Assembly (NCBI RefSeq): GCF_049199905.1
Contig: NZ_JBLZPK010000057.1
Span: 62,001-126,000 of the forward strand
Direction of reading: 5' to 3'
From: Shinella sp032095155
GTDB taxonomy: Bacteria; Pseudomonadota; Alphaproteobacteria; Rhizobiales; Rhizobiaceae
Length of the DNA stretch: 64,000 nt
Position 1 is the first letter of the stretch; the number at the start of each line of letters is the position of its first letter. The translations under genes and the position numbers were made by a program. The notes under the pieces were generated by a model. It had not been told where the DNA came from, made no database searches, and was given only the letters and a program-made list of their open reading frames with translations. Below are positions 40,501-48,600 of this stretch, piece after piece.

Positions 40501-41595
40501 ATGGCGCATCTCGATGAAAACCCGCTCGGCCCGCACCTGCCGCTCGATCCCCTGCCCGGCCACTCCTCCATGGGCCGGCTGGAGCGCGTGCTGCGCCGTG
40601 GCGAATTCGCCGTCACGACGGAGCTGAACCCACCCGACAGCGCCAATCCGGAAGATGTCTATGAACGCGCCGCGATCTTCGACGGCTGGGTGGACGGCAT
40701 CAACGCGGTCGACGCCTCCGGCGCCAACTGCCATATGTCCTCCGTCGGCATCTGCGCGCTTCTGACCCGCATGGGCTATGCGCCGATCATGCAGATCGCC
40801 TGCCGCGACAAGAACCGCATCGCCATCCAGGGCGATGTGCTGGGTGCGGCCGCAATGGGCGTATGCAACATCATGTGCCTCACCGGCGACGGCGTGCAGG
40901 CCGGCGACCAGCCGGGCGCCAAGCCGGTCTTCGACCTCGACTGCATGTCGCTGCTCGAAACCGTGCGCATCATGCGCGACAATTCGAAATTCCTCTCCGG
41001 CCGCAAGTTGACGACGCCGCCGAAGGTTTTCCTCGGTGCTGCGATTAACCCGTTTGCGCCGCCCTATGACTTCCGCCCCTATCGCCTCGCCAAGAAGATC
41101 GAGGCCGGCGCGCAGTTCGTCCAGAGCCAATACTGCTTCGACGTGCCGATGTTCCGCGAATATATGAAGAAGGTGCGCGACCTCGGGCTTCACGAAAAAT
41201 GCTACATCCTCGTCGGCGTCGGTCCGATGGCGTCCGCCAAGACGGCAAAATGGATCCGCTCCAACGTGCCGGGCATCCATATTCCCGACTCCATCATTGC
41301 CCGCCTGGAAGGCGCGCAGGACCAGAAGAAGGAAGGCAAGCAGCTCTGCATCGACATCATCAACGAGGTGAAGGAGATCGAGGGCGTTTCCGGCATTCAC
41401 GTCATGGCCTACCGCCAAGAAGAATATGTCGCAGAGATGGTGCATGATTCCGGCGTGCTGAAGGGTCGCCAGCCCTGGAAGCGCGAGCCGAACCCGGTCG
41501 ACCAGATGGTTGCCGAGCGCATCGAGCGGACCCGCGAAGGCGTCGAACAGAACCAGCAGCAGATGGCGGAAATCGCTTCTCACCACCCCCATTGA
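40501..41595 (+). CDS. metF: Methylenetetrahydrofolate reductase, MetF family
   Basis: Interconverts methyl-THF and methylene-THF with FAD. 364 residues with the barrel start FAVTTELNPPDSANPEDVYE, the AIQGDVLGAAAMGVCNIMCLTGDG strand-turn, and ARFVQSQ-like AQFVQSQYCFDVPMFREYM. Together with MetV-like and the methyl-THF methyltransferase it can work in the oxidative direction, sending betaine methyl groups to methylene-THF; the normal biosynthetic direction is also possible. Probably not the housekeeping MetF, since it comes with the MetV partner. Confidence 0.9.
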   Translation: MAHLDENPLGPHLPLDPLPGHSSMGRLERVLRRGEFAVTTELNPPDSANPEDVYERAAIFDGWVDGINAVDASGANCHMSSVGICALLTRMGYAPIMQIACRDKNRIAIQGDVLGAAAMGVCNIMCLTGDGVQAGDQPGAKPVFDLDCMSLLETVRIMRDNSKFLSGRKLTTPPKVFLGAAINPFAPPYDFRPYRLAKKIEAGAQFVQSQYCFDVPMFREYMKKVRDLGLHEKCYILVGVGPMASAKTAKWIRSNVPGIHIPDSIIARLEGAQDQKKEGKQLCIDIINEVKEIEGVSGIHVMAYRQEEYVAEMVHDSGVLKGRQPWKREPNPVDQMVAERIERTREGVEQNQQQMAEIASHHPH

Positions 41596-41686
41596 TCCGC
41601 GTGCCGGCCACACGCCGGCAGGCAGCTTGTAACACCGGAAATCGCGCGCTAGACCTGATCCGGCGCCCCGCCCCAGAGGACTTTAC

Positions 41687-42585
41687 ATGACCCGCACCAT
41701 CATCGCCTCGGCCACCCGCGAAATCGTCATCGGCTTCGACCAGCCCTTCTGCGTCATCGGCGAACGCATCAACCCGACTGGCCGCAAGAAGCTGGCCGCG
41801 GAAATGCAGGCCGGCAATTTCGACACCGTCATCAAGGACGCGCTGGAACAGGTCGCCGCCGGTGCGACGATGCTCGACATCAATGCGGGCGTGACCTCCG
41901 TCAACCCGAACGAGACCGAACCGGGCCTGCTCGTCCAGACGCTGGAAATCGTCCAGGGCCTCGTCGATATCCCGCTTGCGATCGATAGTTCCGTCACGGC
42001 TGCCATCGAGGCTGGCCTCAAGGTCGCCAAGGGCCGCCCGCTGGTCAACTCAGTCACCGGCGAAGAAGAAAAGCTCGAAGCCATCCTGCCGCTCGTCAAG
42101 AAGTACAACGTGCCCGTCGTCGCCATCTCCAACGACGAGACGGGCATCTCGATGGACCCGGACGTACGCTTCGCCGTCGCCAAGAAGATCGTCGAGCGCG
42201 CCGCCGACTACGGTATTCCCGCCCATGACATCGTCGTCGATCCGCTCGTCATGCCGATCGGCGCGCTGGGTGATGCCGGCCGCCAGGTCTTCCAGCTGCT
42301 CTATCGCCTGCGCAACGAGCTGAAGGTCAACACGACCTGCGGCCTCTCCAACATCTCGTTCGGCCTGCCGCACCGCCACGGCATCAATGCCGGCTTCATT
42401 CCGATGGTCATTGGCGCCGGCATGACGTCCGCCATCATGAACCCCTGCCGCCCGCAGGAAATGGAAGCCGTGCGCGCCGCCAACGTGCTGAACGGCACGG
42501 ACCAGAACTGCACCAACTGGATTATGACCTACCGTGACCACAAGCCCGCCGAAGGCGGCGCCGTTGCGGCAGCTTCTGCGGCCCC
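41687..42585 (+). CDS. Methyltetrahydrofolate:corrinoid methyltransferase (dihydropteroate-synthase fold), 3' end in gap
   Basis: Moves the methyl group between the corrinoid protein and THF (MtgA/AcsE/MtvC-type). About 300 residues are visible before the N-run: a pterin-binding barrel with FCVIGERINPTGRKKLAAEM, MLDINAGVTSVNPNETEPGL, PLAIDSSV, PLVNSVTGEE and TTCGLSNISFGLPHRHGINA. The visible end, EGGAVAAASAA, is a low-complexity tail, so only the last residues and stop are probably lost in the gap. GAGGA lies before the ATG. This is the acceptor end of the demethylation pathway. Confidence 0.92.
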
Positions 42586-42782
42586 NNNNNNNNNNNNNNN
42601 NNNNNNNNNNNNNNNNNNNNNNNNNNNNNNNNNNNNNNNNNNNNNNNNNNNNNNNNNNNNNNNNNNNNNNNNNNNNNNNNNNNNNNNNNNNNNNNNNNNN
42701 NNNNNNNNNNNNNNNNNNNNNNNNNNNNNNNNNNNNNNNNNNNNNNNNNNNNNNNNNNNNNNNNNNNNNNNNNNNNNNNNNN
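42586..42782. other. Run of 197 N
   Basis: Hides the 3' end of the methyl-THF methyltransferase gene and the start of the phasin-like gene, including any spacer between them. The preceding bases are Gly/Ala-coding low-complexity sequence, which may explain the gap. Confidence 0.95.
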
Positions 42783-43032
42783 CTGTCAGGAGATGGGGTT
42801 CGCGGCGCTGACGGGCTCGACGCAGAACACGACCGAGATGACCCGCATGGTCACCGAAAAGATGGCTGCTGCGACGGAAAGCGTCGTGGCGGCCAATTTT
42901 GCTTTGGCGAAGGCCGTGATGACGGCGGCTTCGCCGGAGACGACGGTGCGGGCCGTGTCCACGGCCGCACTGAAACCTTACGGCAAACGCGTGCGCAGCA
43001 ATGCGCGCCGCCTTGCCAAGAAGAAGACGTAA
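42783..43032 (+). CDS. Phasin-like helical protein, 5' end in gap
   Basis: The visible 82 residues begin CQEMGFAALTGSTQNTTEM and continue with TRMVTEKMAAATESVVAANF, an amphipathic helix rich in Ala/Thr/Met, and end in a basic KKK tail. This resembles phasin-type proteins that cover granules. The frame is not that of the upstream gene, so it is a separate protein whose start lies in the N-run. It is placed between the methyl-THF methyltransferase and the corrinoid activase genes; a scaffold role there is speculative. Confidence 0.6.
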
Positions 43033-43065
43033 GGCGGCCCTGCCGCCAGTGGAAAGAACGATCCG

Positions 43066-45138
43066 ATGCGCATTGAAGGTGAGAGCGAGACCAATATGAC
43101 GGAAGCTTCGGCAAAGGAACCGCTGGTCCTCTTCATGCCCTCGGGCAAGCGCGGCCGTTTCCCGGTCGGCACGCCCGTGCTGGAAGCCGCGCGCAAACTC
43201 GGCGTCTATGTCGAGAGCGTCTGCGGCGGTCGCGCGACCTGCGGGCGCTGTCAGATCGAGGTGCAGGAAGGCAATTTCGCCAAGCACAAGATCGTCTCCT
43301 CCAACGACCACATCTCGGCCCGCGGCCCGAAGGAAGAGCGCTACGACAAGGTGCGTGGCCTGCCGGAAAACCGCCGCCTGTCCTGCTCGGCGCTCATCCA
43401 GGGCGACCTCGTCATCGACGTGCCGCAGGATACCGTGGTCAATGCGCAGGTCGTGCGCAAGGCCGCGACCGACCGCGTCATCGAGCGCAACGCCGCCGTC
43501 CAGCTCTGCTATGTCGAGGTGGATGAGCCCGATATGCACAAGCCGCTCGGCGATCTCGACCGCCTCAAGGTGATGCTGGAAAAGGACTGGGGCTGGAAGG
43601 ACCTGCTGGTCGCGCCGCATCTCATCCCGCAGGTCCAGTCGATTCTGCGCAAAGGCAACTGGGGCGTCACCGCCGCAATCCACCGCGATATGGACAGTTC
43701 GCGCCCCTTCATCGTCGGCCTGTGGCCGGGCCTCAAGAATGAGGCCTATGGCATCGCCTGCGATATCGGCTCGACGACCATCGCCATGCATCTCGTCTCG
43801 CTGTTGTCGGGCCGAATCGTCGGCTCCTCCGGCACGTCCAACCCGCAGATCCGCTTCGGCGAAGACCTGATGAGCCGCGTCTCCTATGTCATGATGAACC
43901 CGGACGGCCGGGAAGCCATGACCAAAGCGGTGCGCGAGGCCGTCAACGGCCTGATCGGCAAGGTCTGCGCCGAAGGCGAAGTCGACCGGCACGACATTCT
44001 CGACATGGTGTTCGTGGCCAACCCGATCATGCACCACCTCTTCCTCGGCATCGACCCGACGGAACTCGGCCAGGCACCCTTCGCGCTCGCCGTCTCCGGC
44101 GCCTTGCAGTACTGGGCGCATGAGCTCGACATCGAGGTGAACCGCGGCGCACGGCTCTATACGCTCCCCTGCATCGCCGGCCATGTCGGCGCGGATGCAG
44201 CGGGCGCGACGCTTGCAGAGGGCCCTTACCGGCAGGATCGCATGATGCTGCTCGTCGACGTCGGTACCAATGCCGAAATCGTGCTCGGCAATCGTCAGCG
44301 CGTCGTCGCCGCATCCTCGCCGACCGGTCCCGCCTTCGAAGGCGCCGAAATCTCCTCCGGCCAGCGCGCCGCGCCAGGCGCCATCGAGCGCGTGCGCATC
44401 GACCCTGTCACGCTGGAGCCGAAATTCCGCGTCATCGGCGTCGAGAAATGGTCTGATGAGGAGGGCTTTGCCGAACAGGCGGCCAGCGTCGGCGTTACCG
44501 GTATCTGCGGCTCGGCAATCATCGAGGTCGTCGCGGAAATGTATCTTGCCGGCGTCATTTCCGAGGACGGCGTGGTCGATGGCGCGATGGCGGAGAAAAG
44601 CCCGCGCATCCTGCAGAACGGCCGCACCTTCTCCTATCTGCTGCATGACGGCGAACAGCGCATCACGGTGACGCAGAATGACATCCGCGCCATCCAGCTC
44701 GCCAAGTCGGCGCTCTATGCCGGCATCAAGCTCCTCATGGAAAAGCAGGGCGTCGGCCATGTCGATACGATCCGCTTTGCCGGCGCTTTCGGCTCCTTCA
44801 TCGATCCGAAATACGCCATGGTGCTCGGCCTCATCCCGGACTGCAACCTCGATGAGGTGAAGGCGGTCGGCAATGCCGCCGGCACCGGCGCGCTGATGGC
44901 GCTGCTCAACCGCGATCACCGCCGCGAGATCGAGCGGACCGTCGCCCATATTGAGAAGATCGAGACCGCGCTGGAACCCAACTTCCAGCAGCTCTTCGTC
45001 AATGCCATGGCGATGCCGAACAAGGTCGATCCCTTCCCCGAACTCGCCAAGGTCGTCGCCCTGCCGGAGCGCAAGGTGCTGGCCGACGATGGCGGCGGCG
45101 AAGGCGGCGGGCGCCGCAGGCGCCGCAGCCGCGAATAG
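43066..45138 (+). CDS. Corrinoid activation protein (RACo-like, 2Fe-2S plus ASKHA ATPase)
   Basis: Reactivates oxidised cob(II)alamin of the corrinoid protein by ATP-driven reduction. 690 residues: an N-terminal plant-type ferredoxin domain with C53, C59, C62 and C107 (SVCGGRATCGRCQIEV, LSCSAL), a linker, and a DUF4445/RACo C-terminal ATPase domain (GIACDIGSTTIAMHLVSL, LLVDVGTNAEIVLG, IRFAGAFGS), ending in an Arg-rich tail. Essential in an aerobic cell, where the corrinoid would oxidise often. Start at 43066 (GGAAAG upstream) or 43096; I kept the first. Confidence 0.93.
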   Translation: MRIEGESETNMTEASAKEPLVLFMPSGKRGRFPVGTPVLEAARKLGVYVESVCGGRATCGRCQIEVQEGNFAKHKIVSSNDHISARGPKEERYDKVRGLPENRRLSCSALIQGDLVIDVPQDTVVNAQVVRKAATDRVIERNAAVQLCYVEVDEPDMHKPLGDLDRLKVMLEKDWGWKDLLVAPHLIPQVQSILRKGNWGVTAAIHRDMDSSRPFIVGLWPGLKNEAYGIACDIGSTTIAMHLVSLLSGRIVGSSGTSNPQIRFGEDLMSRVSYVMMNPDGREAMTKAVREAVNGLIGKVCAEGEVDRHDILDMVFVANPIMHHLFLGIDPTELGQAPFALAVSGALQYWAHELDIEVNRGARLYTLPCIAGHVGADAAGATLAEGPYRQDRMMLLVDVGTNAEIVLGNRQRVVAASSPTGPAFEGAEISSGQRAAPGAIERVRIDPVTLEPKFRVIGVEKWSDEEGFAEQAASVGVTGICGSAIIEVVAEMYLAGVISEDGVVDGAMAEKSPRILQNGRTFSYLLHDGEQRITVTQNDIRAIQLAKSALYAGIKLLMEKQGVGHVDTIRFAGAFGSFIDPKYAMVLGLIPDCNLDEVKAVGNAAGTGALMALLNRDHRREIERTVAHIEKIETALEPNFQQLFVNAMAMPNKVDPFPELAKVVALPERKVLADDGGGEGGGRRRRRSRE

Positions 45139-45144
45139 TGCAAT

Positions 45145-45163
45145 CCGCGGCCACCGGCCGCGG
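45145..45163 (+). terminator. Hairpin after the corrinoid activase gene
   Basis: CCGCGGCC-ACC-GGCCGCGG, a perfect 8-pair stem seven bases after the stop. It lacks a T-run; possible transcript end of the C1 cluster. 45164-45313 shows no gene. Confidence 0.5.
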
Positions 45164-45313
45164 TTACCATGTCCATAAACCACACCAACAAAATCCGTTT
45201 TGTTTCCGGCGGTTTATCGGCAATGTGCGCGAATAGGCCGAGGGTGTCGCCCGTCGATAACACGATCGATCGCGTGATCCCTCGCCATCCCTCCAGCGCA
45301 CGAAAGCCGCTCC

Positions 45314-45622
45314 ATGCCGCTCGCCCGCCTTGCCGCCGCCAGCCTCTTCCTTCTTGCCACCGTCACGACGGTACGCGCGCAGGAGGACTATCCCTTTACC
45401 GGCGAATGGGAATGCGACGGCGCGCCCTTCGTCTTCACCTCGACGGTCTATAGCATCGGCGACGACAGCTATGATGTGCAGGAGGTCCAGGAAGGCTCTG
45501 ATGGTTCATACTCGCTGTTCCTGTCGGATGACGTCTATATCACGCTTTCGGAAATCACATCGGATACGCTCGACTTCTCCTCTTCGGAGAGCAACCGTAC
45601 GATGAGCTGCCGCCGCTATTAA
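45314..45622 (+). CDS. Hypothetical secreted protein, 102 residues
   Basis: Signal peptide (LAAASLFLLATVTTVRA, cleaved before QEDYPFTG), then a Asp/Ser-rich acidic domain of about 80 residues with two Cys (GEWECDG and MSCRRY) that may pair. No family recognised. Its 3' neighbour 12 bases on is another acidic secreted protein; they probably form an operon. Confidence 0.65.
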   Translation: MPLARLAAASLFLLATVTTVRAQEDYPFTGEWECDGAPFVFTSTVYSIGDDSYDVQEVQEGSDGSYSLFLSDDVYITLSEITSDTLDFSSSESNRTMSCRRY

Positions 45623-45634
45623 GGATCATCCGCC

Positions 45635-46039
45635 ATGAACCGCACGCGTCTTATCGCCCTCGCCCTGTCGTTTGGCCTGGCCTCGCCTGCCCTTGCCGAT
45701 AGCTACGCCGCCATCAGCAACACCGCGATGTCGATTACCGGCGATATCGAATTCGACGATTTCGGCATCACCTTCGAAAACGGCAAGAAGATCGAATTCG
45801 ACGATCTCATCGGCGATACATTCGTCGTGGATGGCAAGTCGGTGCCGGCGTCGGTCTATAGCGTGGCGGACCCGAAGGATCCGGTTCTCCTCAACGGCAA
45901 CACGCTGTGCGGCGCGCCCGTCACCTACGTGGCATCGTGGTCGGCCAGCAACGGCACGGATACGATCGTCGCCGTCTTCTCAACGGAGGACGCGCCTGAG
46001 AGCAGCGACGAGATGTGCGCGTCCTATACCTACGAATAA
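45635..46039 (+). CDS. Hypothetical secreted acidic protein, 134 residues
   Basis: Signal peptide (LIALALSFGLASPALA), then an acidic mature protein with DIEFDDFGITFENGKKIEFD and two Cys (LCGAP, MCASY). Unknown function. AAGGATC precedes the ATG. A GC-rich hairpin follows the stop. Confidence 0.65.
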   Translation: MNRTRLIALALSFGLASPALADSYAAISNTAMSITGDIEFDDFGITFENGKKIEFDDLIGDTFVVDGKSVPASVYSVADPKDPVLLNGNTLCGAPVTYVASWSASNGTDTIVAVFSTEDAPESSDEMCASYTYE

Positions 46040-46044
46040 CGGAA

Positions 46045-46064
46045 AGCCGGGCTTCCGCCCGGCT
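46045..46064. terminator. Hairpin between convergent genes
   Basis: AGCCGGGC-TTCC-GCCCGGCT, a perfect 8-pair stem between the stops of the secreted-protein gene and the LysR gene. On the minus strand it is followed by TTTCCGTTATT, a weak T-run, so it may end both transcripts. Confidence 0.6.
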
Positions 46065-46072
46065 ACCCGAGA

Positions 46073-46990
46073 TCAGCAGGCCACCTGCAGCATGTCCATC
46101 GGCCGGCGCTCCATGCGGGCGAAGACGGTGCGGATATAGTCCGCGACGGCCTGCGCCGGCGCTTCCGCCTCCTCATTGACGACGAGACCGATATGGTAAT
46201 GCCCGAGGTCCGGCAGACCGTCCTTTTCACCCAGCGCCACCATATCGTCGCCGATGAGGAAACGGGCGAGCGGGGCGACGGCAAGATCGGCGCGAATGGC
46301 GGCGCGCTGGCCCATGTGGTGGGCACAGAAATAGGCGACGCGGAAATCGCGGCCTGAACGGCTCAGCTCCTCCAGCGCCTTGGCGCGCCAGATGCAGCCC
46401 TCCTCCCAGACCGAGACGGGCAGCGGCGTCTTCAGATGCGCATTGCCACAGTTCTTGCCCGCCCAGACGAGCTGTTCCTTGAGCAGGATTTCACCGGGAA
46501 CCGGGATCGTGCCGTCGGTCGCATTGAAGATCGCGAGATCAAGCCGCCGCTCGGCGACGGCACGGCGCAGATTGGCGCTGTTTTCGATCGACACATTCAC
46601 GGCAATGGACGGATAGCTCTCGGCAAAGCGTTTCAGCACCTCCGGCAGGATCAGCTCGCCCACGTCATCGGGCGCACCGAGCCGCACGACGCCGTTCATC
46701 TCCGGCATCATGAAGCGCGAAACCGCCTCGTTGCTGAGCGCGATGAGACGCCGCGCATAGGACAGCAGAACCTCGCCGTGATGGGTCAGCACAACTGAGC
46801 GCGCATCACGGCGGAAGAGCGAGCAGCCGAGCAATTCCTCCAGCTTCTTGATCTGCATGGAGACGGCGGAAGGCGTGCGGTGCACCGTCTCGGCGGCCGT
46901 GGTGAAGTTGCCTGTCTCGGCGATCGCCACGAAGGTCTTGAGGATATCGAGTTCCAAAAGCGGGAGCGTCTGGCGCATGAGAAGATTCAT
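46073..46990 (-). CDS. LysR-family transcriptional regulator
   Basis: 305 residues. N-terminal winged helix (LDILKTFVAIAETGNFTTAA, PSAVSMQIKKLEELLG) and a LysR substrate domain. The ATG at 46990 has GGAGA upstream; the frame open to 47182 is the divergent promoter and DUF1127 region. Divergent from two DUF1127 genes that share an upstream motif; together with 29432-30346 it forms the second LysR/DUF1127 group in the window. Confidence 0.9.
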   Translation of the reverse strand: MNLLMRQTLPLLELDILKTFVAIAETGNFTTAAETVHRTPSAVSMQIKKLEELLGCSLFRRDARSVVLTHHGEVLLSYARRLIALSNEAVSRFMMPEMNGVVRLGAPDDVGELILPEVLKRFAESYPSIAVNVSIENSANLRRAVAERRLDLAIFNATDGTIPVPGEILLKEQLVWAGKNCGNAHLKTPLPVSVWEEGCIWRAKALEELSRSGRDFRVAYFCAHHMGQRAAIRADLAVAPLARFLIGDDMVALGEKDGLPDLGHYHIGLVVNEEAEAPAQAVADYIRTVFARMERRPMDMLQVAC

Positions 46991-47037
46991 GACGGGTCTC
47001 CATGGATCAGAAATTCTGAAGCAAACTGTCACTTCAT

Positions 47038-47050
47038 TTCGTTTGATTGA
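47038..47050. promoter_or_regulatory. TTCGTTTGATTGA motif upstream of DUF1127 gene (copy 2)
   Basis: Lies 56 bases before the DUF1127 start at 47107 and 47 bases from the divergent LysR start. Identical 13 bases occur at 47344-47356. Confidence 0.5.
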
Positions 47051-47106
47051 AATACAGGATGGGCGGATAGTCAATCTGCAAGCACACGAATGGAAGGAAA
47101 AACGCC

Positions 47107-47325
47107 ATGAAAACGCAGAAATCCCATGCTGGCGGCGCCGATCTTGCCGTTCTCGCCCGTGGAAACGGATTCTACTATGCAATACGGCGCTTCGTTGGCG
47201 ACGCGCTCGAGGCCCGCCGCCGGCGCGCCATCGTGCATCACACCGCCGAAGAACTGGCCCACCTGCCCGACTATCTCAAGCAGGATATCGGCTGGCCCAC
47301 GCTTATCAAACATGAAGAACGCTGA
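47107..47325 (+). CDS. DUF1127 family small protein
   Basis: 72 residues; the DUF1127 core is RRRRAIVHHTAEELAHLPDY followed by LKQDIGW. Arg-rich, cytoplasmic. Members are small RNA-binding proteins that affect sRNA/mRNA turnover. TGGAAGGAAA precedes the ATG. First of two DUF1127 genes in a row, 107 bases apart, each with its own TTCGTTTGATTGA motif. Confidence 0.85.
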   Translation: MKTQKSHAGGADLAVLARGNGFYYAIRRFVGDALEARRRRAIVHHTAEELAHLPDYLKQDIGWPTLIKHEER

Positions 47326-47331
47326 TCGATC

Positions 47332-47356
47332 CAATCAAATATATTCGTTTGATTGA
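47332..47356. promoter_or_regulatory. Palindromic operator-like site with the TTCGTTTGATTGA motif (copy 3)
   Basis: CAATCAAA-TATATTCG-TTTGATTG is an 8-base perfect inverted repeat that includes the 13-base motif of copy 2. It lies 76 bases before the second DUF1127 start (47433). The palindrome suggests binding of a dimeric regulator, probably the adjacent LysR protein. Confidence 0.55.
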
Positions 47357-47432
47357 TGTGTGAGGCCGCGGCATAGTGACGATCAAGGTCGCGACCTTTC
47401 GAAACCTCCCAAGCTCGAAAGGAACCCTGAAA

Positions 47433-47627
47433 ATGGCAATAGCATTGGATCACCGCCCGGTTCGGCGTGCTGCCGGCGCCGGCACCCTGTCTCATCTCGT
47501 CCGTGAACTTTTCGAACGGATCGTTTCCGCCTGGCAGCGCTATCGTGTGGAACGCGAACTGGAAAGCATGCCCTTCGACCTGCGCAAGGACATCGGTTTC
47601 CGTTCGTCGAACAAGACCACGCGATGA
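47433..47627 (+). CDS. DUF1127 family small protein
   Basis: 64 residues; core AWQRYRVERELESMPFDLRK followed by DIGF. The ATG at 47433 has AAAGGAA upstream; the frame begins at 47376 without a ribosome site. Followed by a strong terminator. Confidence 0.85.
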   Translation: MAIALDHRPVRRAAGAGTLSHLVRELFERIVSAWQRYRVERELESMPFDLRKDIGFRSSNKTTR

Positions 47628-47671
47628 CGGACGACTGTAACGGCGACATGCCGAACGACCACGATGCCACA

Positions 47672-47717
47672 AACCGCCGGACATGACTTTCAAAAGTCTC
47701 TCCGGCGGTTTTCTTTT
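47672..47717 (+). terminator. Rho-independent terminator after the DUF1127 pair
   Basis: Stem AACCGCCGGA (47672-47681) / TCCGGCGGTT (47701-47710), followed by TTCTTTT. Confidence 0.85.
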
Positions 47718-47721
47718 AGGC

Positions 47722-48315
47722 TTAGATCATCGGGATCTCAGGCGCGACCGTGTCCGGCAGGATGCCCGTCAACCGCGGATCGTCGAAGACCTCGATCTGG
47801 CGCCGCACCGGCGCAAAGCCCGAGCGGATGTAGAAATCCAGCGCCTGGGGTGAATCGAGCGTGCAGGTATGCACCCAGAATCGCGTGAGCCCCTGTCGCG
47901 ACCAGGCACGCGCAATCGCCCGGTTCATCAGCCAGCGCCCCGTTCCCTTGCCGATGACGGCAGCCGTCAGGCCGAAGAAGGCGAGTTCGCCCACACCGTC
48001 CTCACGGAAATCGAGCTCCATGAGCCCCTCTCCGCGCCCATCCTTCATGACGGCATAGACCTCGACATCGGGGTGATGGACAATGGCGGCGAGGTCGCTT
48101 TCCGGCATGGCGAGACGCGAGGCCCACAGCCATTCGGTGCCGATGCGCCGGTAGAGATCGCGATACCAGGCGAGATCGACCTTCTCCATGCGCTCGAGAG
48201 TTATGCCCGGCTGTTCGGGATCCGCGCGAACGGCCGGCGGCGCCGGCATTTCAAGGCAGGTCACCACGGCAGCGAGCTTGCCCGTCGGCACATCCGAATA
48301 TCCATCTGGCAGCAT
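47722..48315 (-). CDS. GNAT-family N-acetyltransferase
   Basis: 197 residues. The acetyl-CoA site is GKGTGRWLMNRAIARAW with the preceding strand VGELAFFGLTAAV; then WVHTCTLDSPQALDFYIRSGF is the usual GNAT end. Substrate unknown. The ATG at 48315 has AAGGA nine bases upstream; the ATG at 48324 is too near it. Divergent from the GlxA-type regulator gene. Confidence 0.87.
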   Translation of the reverse strand: MLPDGYSDVPTGKLAAVVTCLEMPAPPAVRADPEQPGITLERMEKVDLAWYRDLYRRIGTEWLWASRLAMPESDLAAIVHHPDVEVYAVMKDGRGEGLMELDFREDGVGELAFFGLTAAVIGKGTGRWLMNRAIARAWSRQGLTRFWVHTCTLDSPQALDFYIRSGFAPVRRQIEVFDDPRLTGILPDTVAPEIPMI

Positions 48316-48535
48316 TGCGATCATCCTTCGAAATTCCGCTCCGTATCTGGCGGTCGAGACGCTTCTTGTCAAACGGGAACATCCGCGCGTTGCACGCCGC
48401 ATGCGCTGTCGCAATCCGACGATGCCTGAAGCGAGGTCGCAAATGTGCTGCATTGCACAATCGCCTTATTTTCGCTCGGAGATACTGACATATCAGCGAT
48501 ACGCAGCCCCCATCGGTCGTAACCATCCTCTTTCG

Positions 48536-48586
48536 TGTCGCAAAAATACTAGCGCTGCGACTGTTCTCCCTGCGACCATTGCGACA
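48536..48586. promoter_or_regulatory. Repeated TGCGAC half-sites upstream of the GlxA-type regulator
   Basis: TGTCGC (48536-48541) is followed by TGCGAC at 48556, 48571 and 48580 (the last as TGCGACA). The first and last form an inverted pair. They end 15 bases before the start codon, suggesting autoregulation by the AraC-type protein. 48316-48535 has no gene. Confidence 0.45.
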
Positions 48587-48600
48587 TTCAGGCCTCCAGC

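Noticed and set aside
42529..45183. 884-codon minus-strand frame opposite the corrinoid activase gene
   Set aside because: Shadow of the activase gene, passing through the N-run; no recognisable domain.
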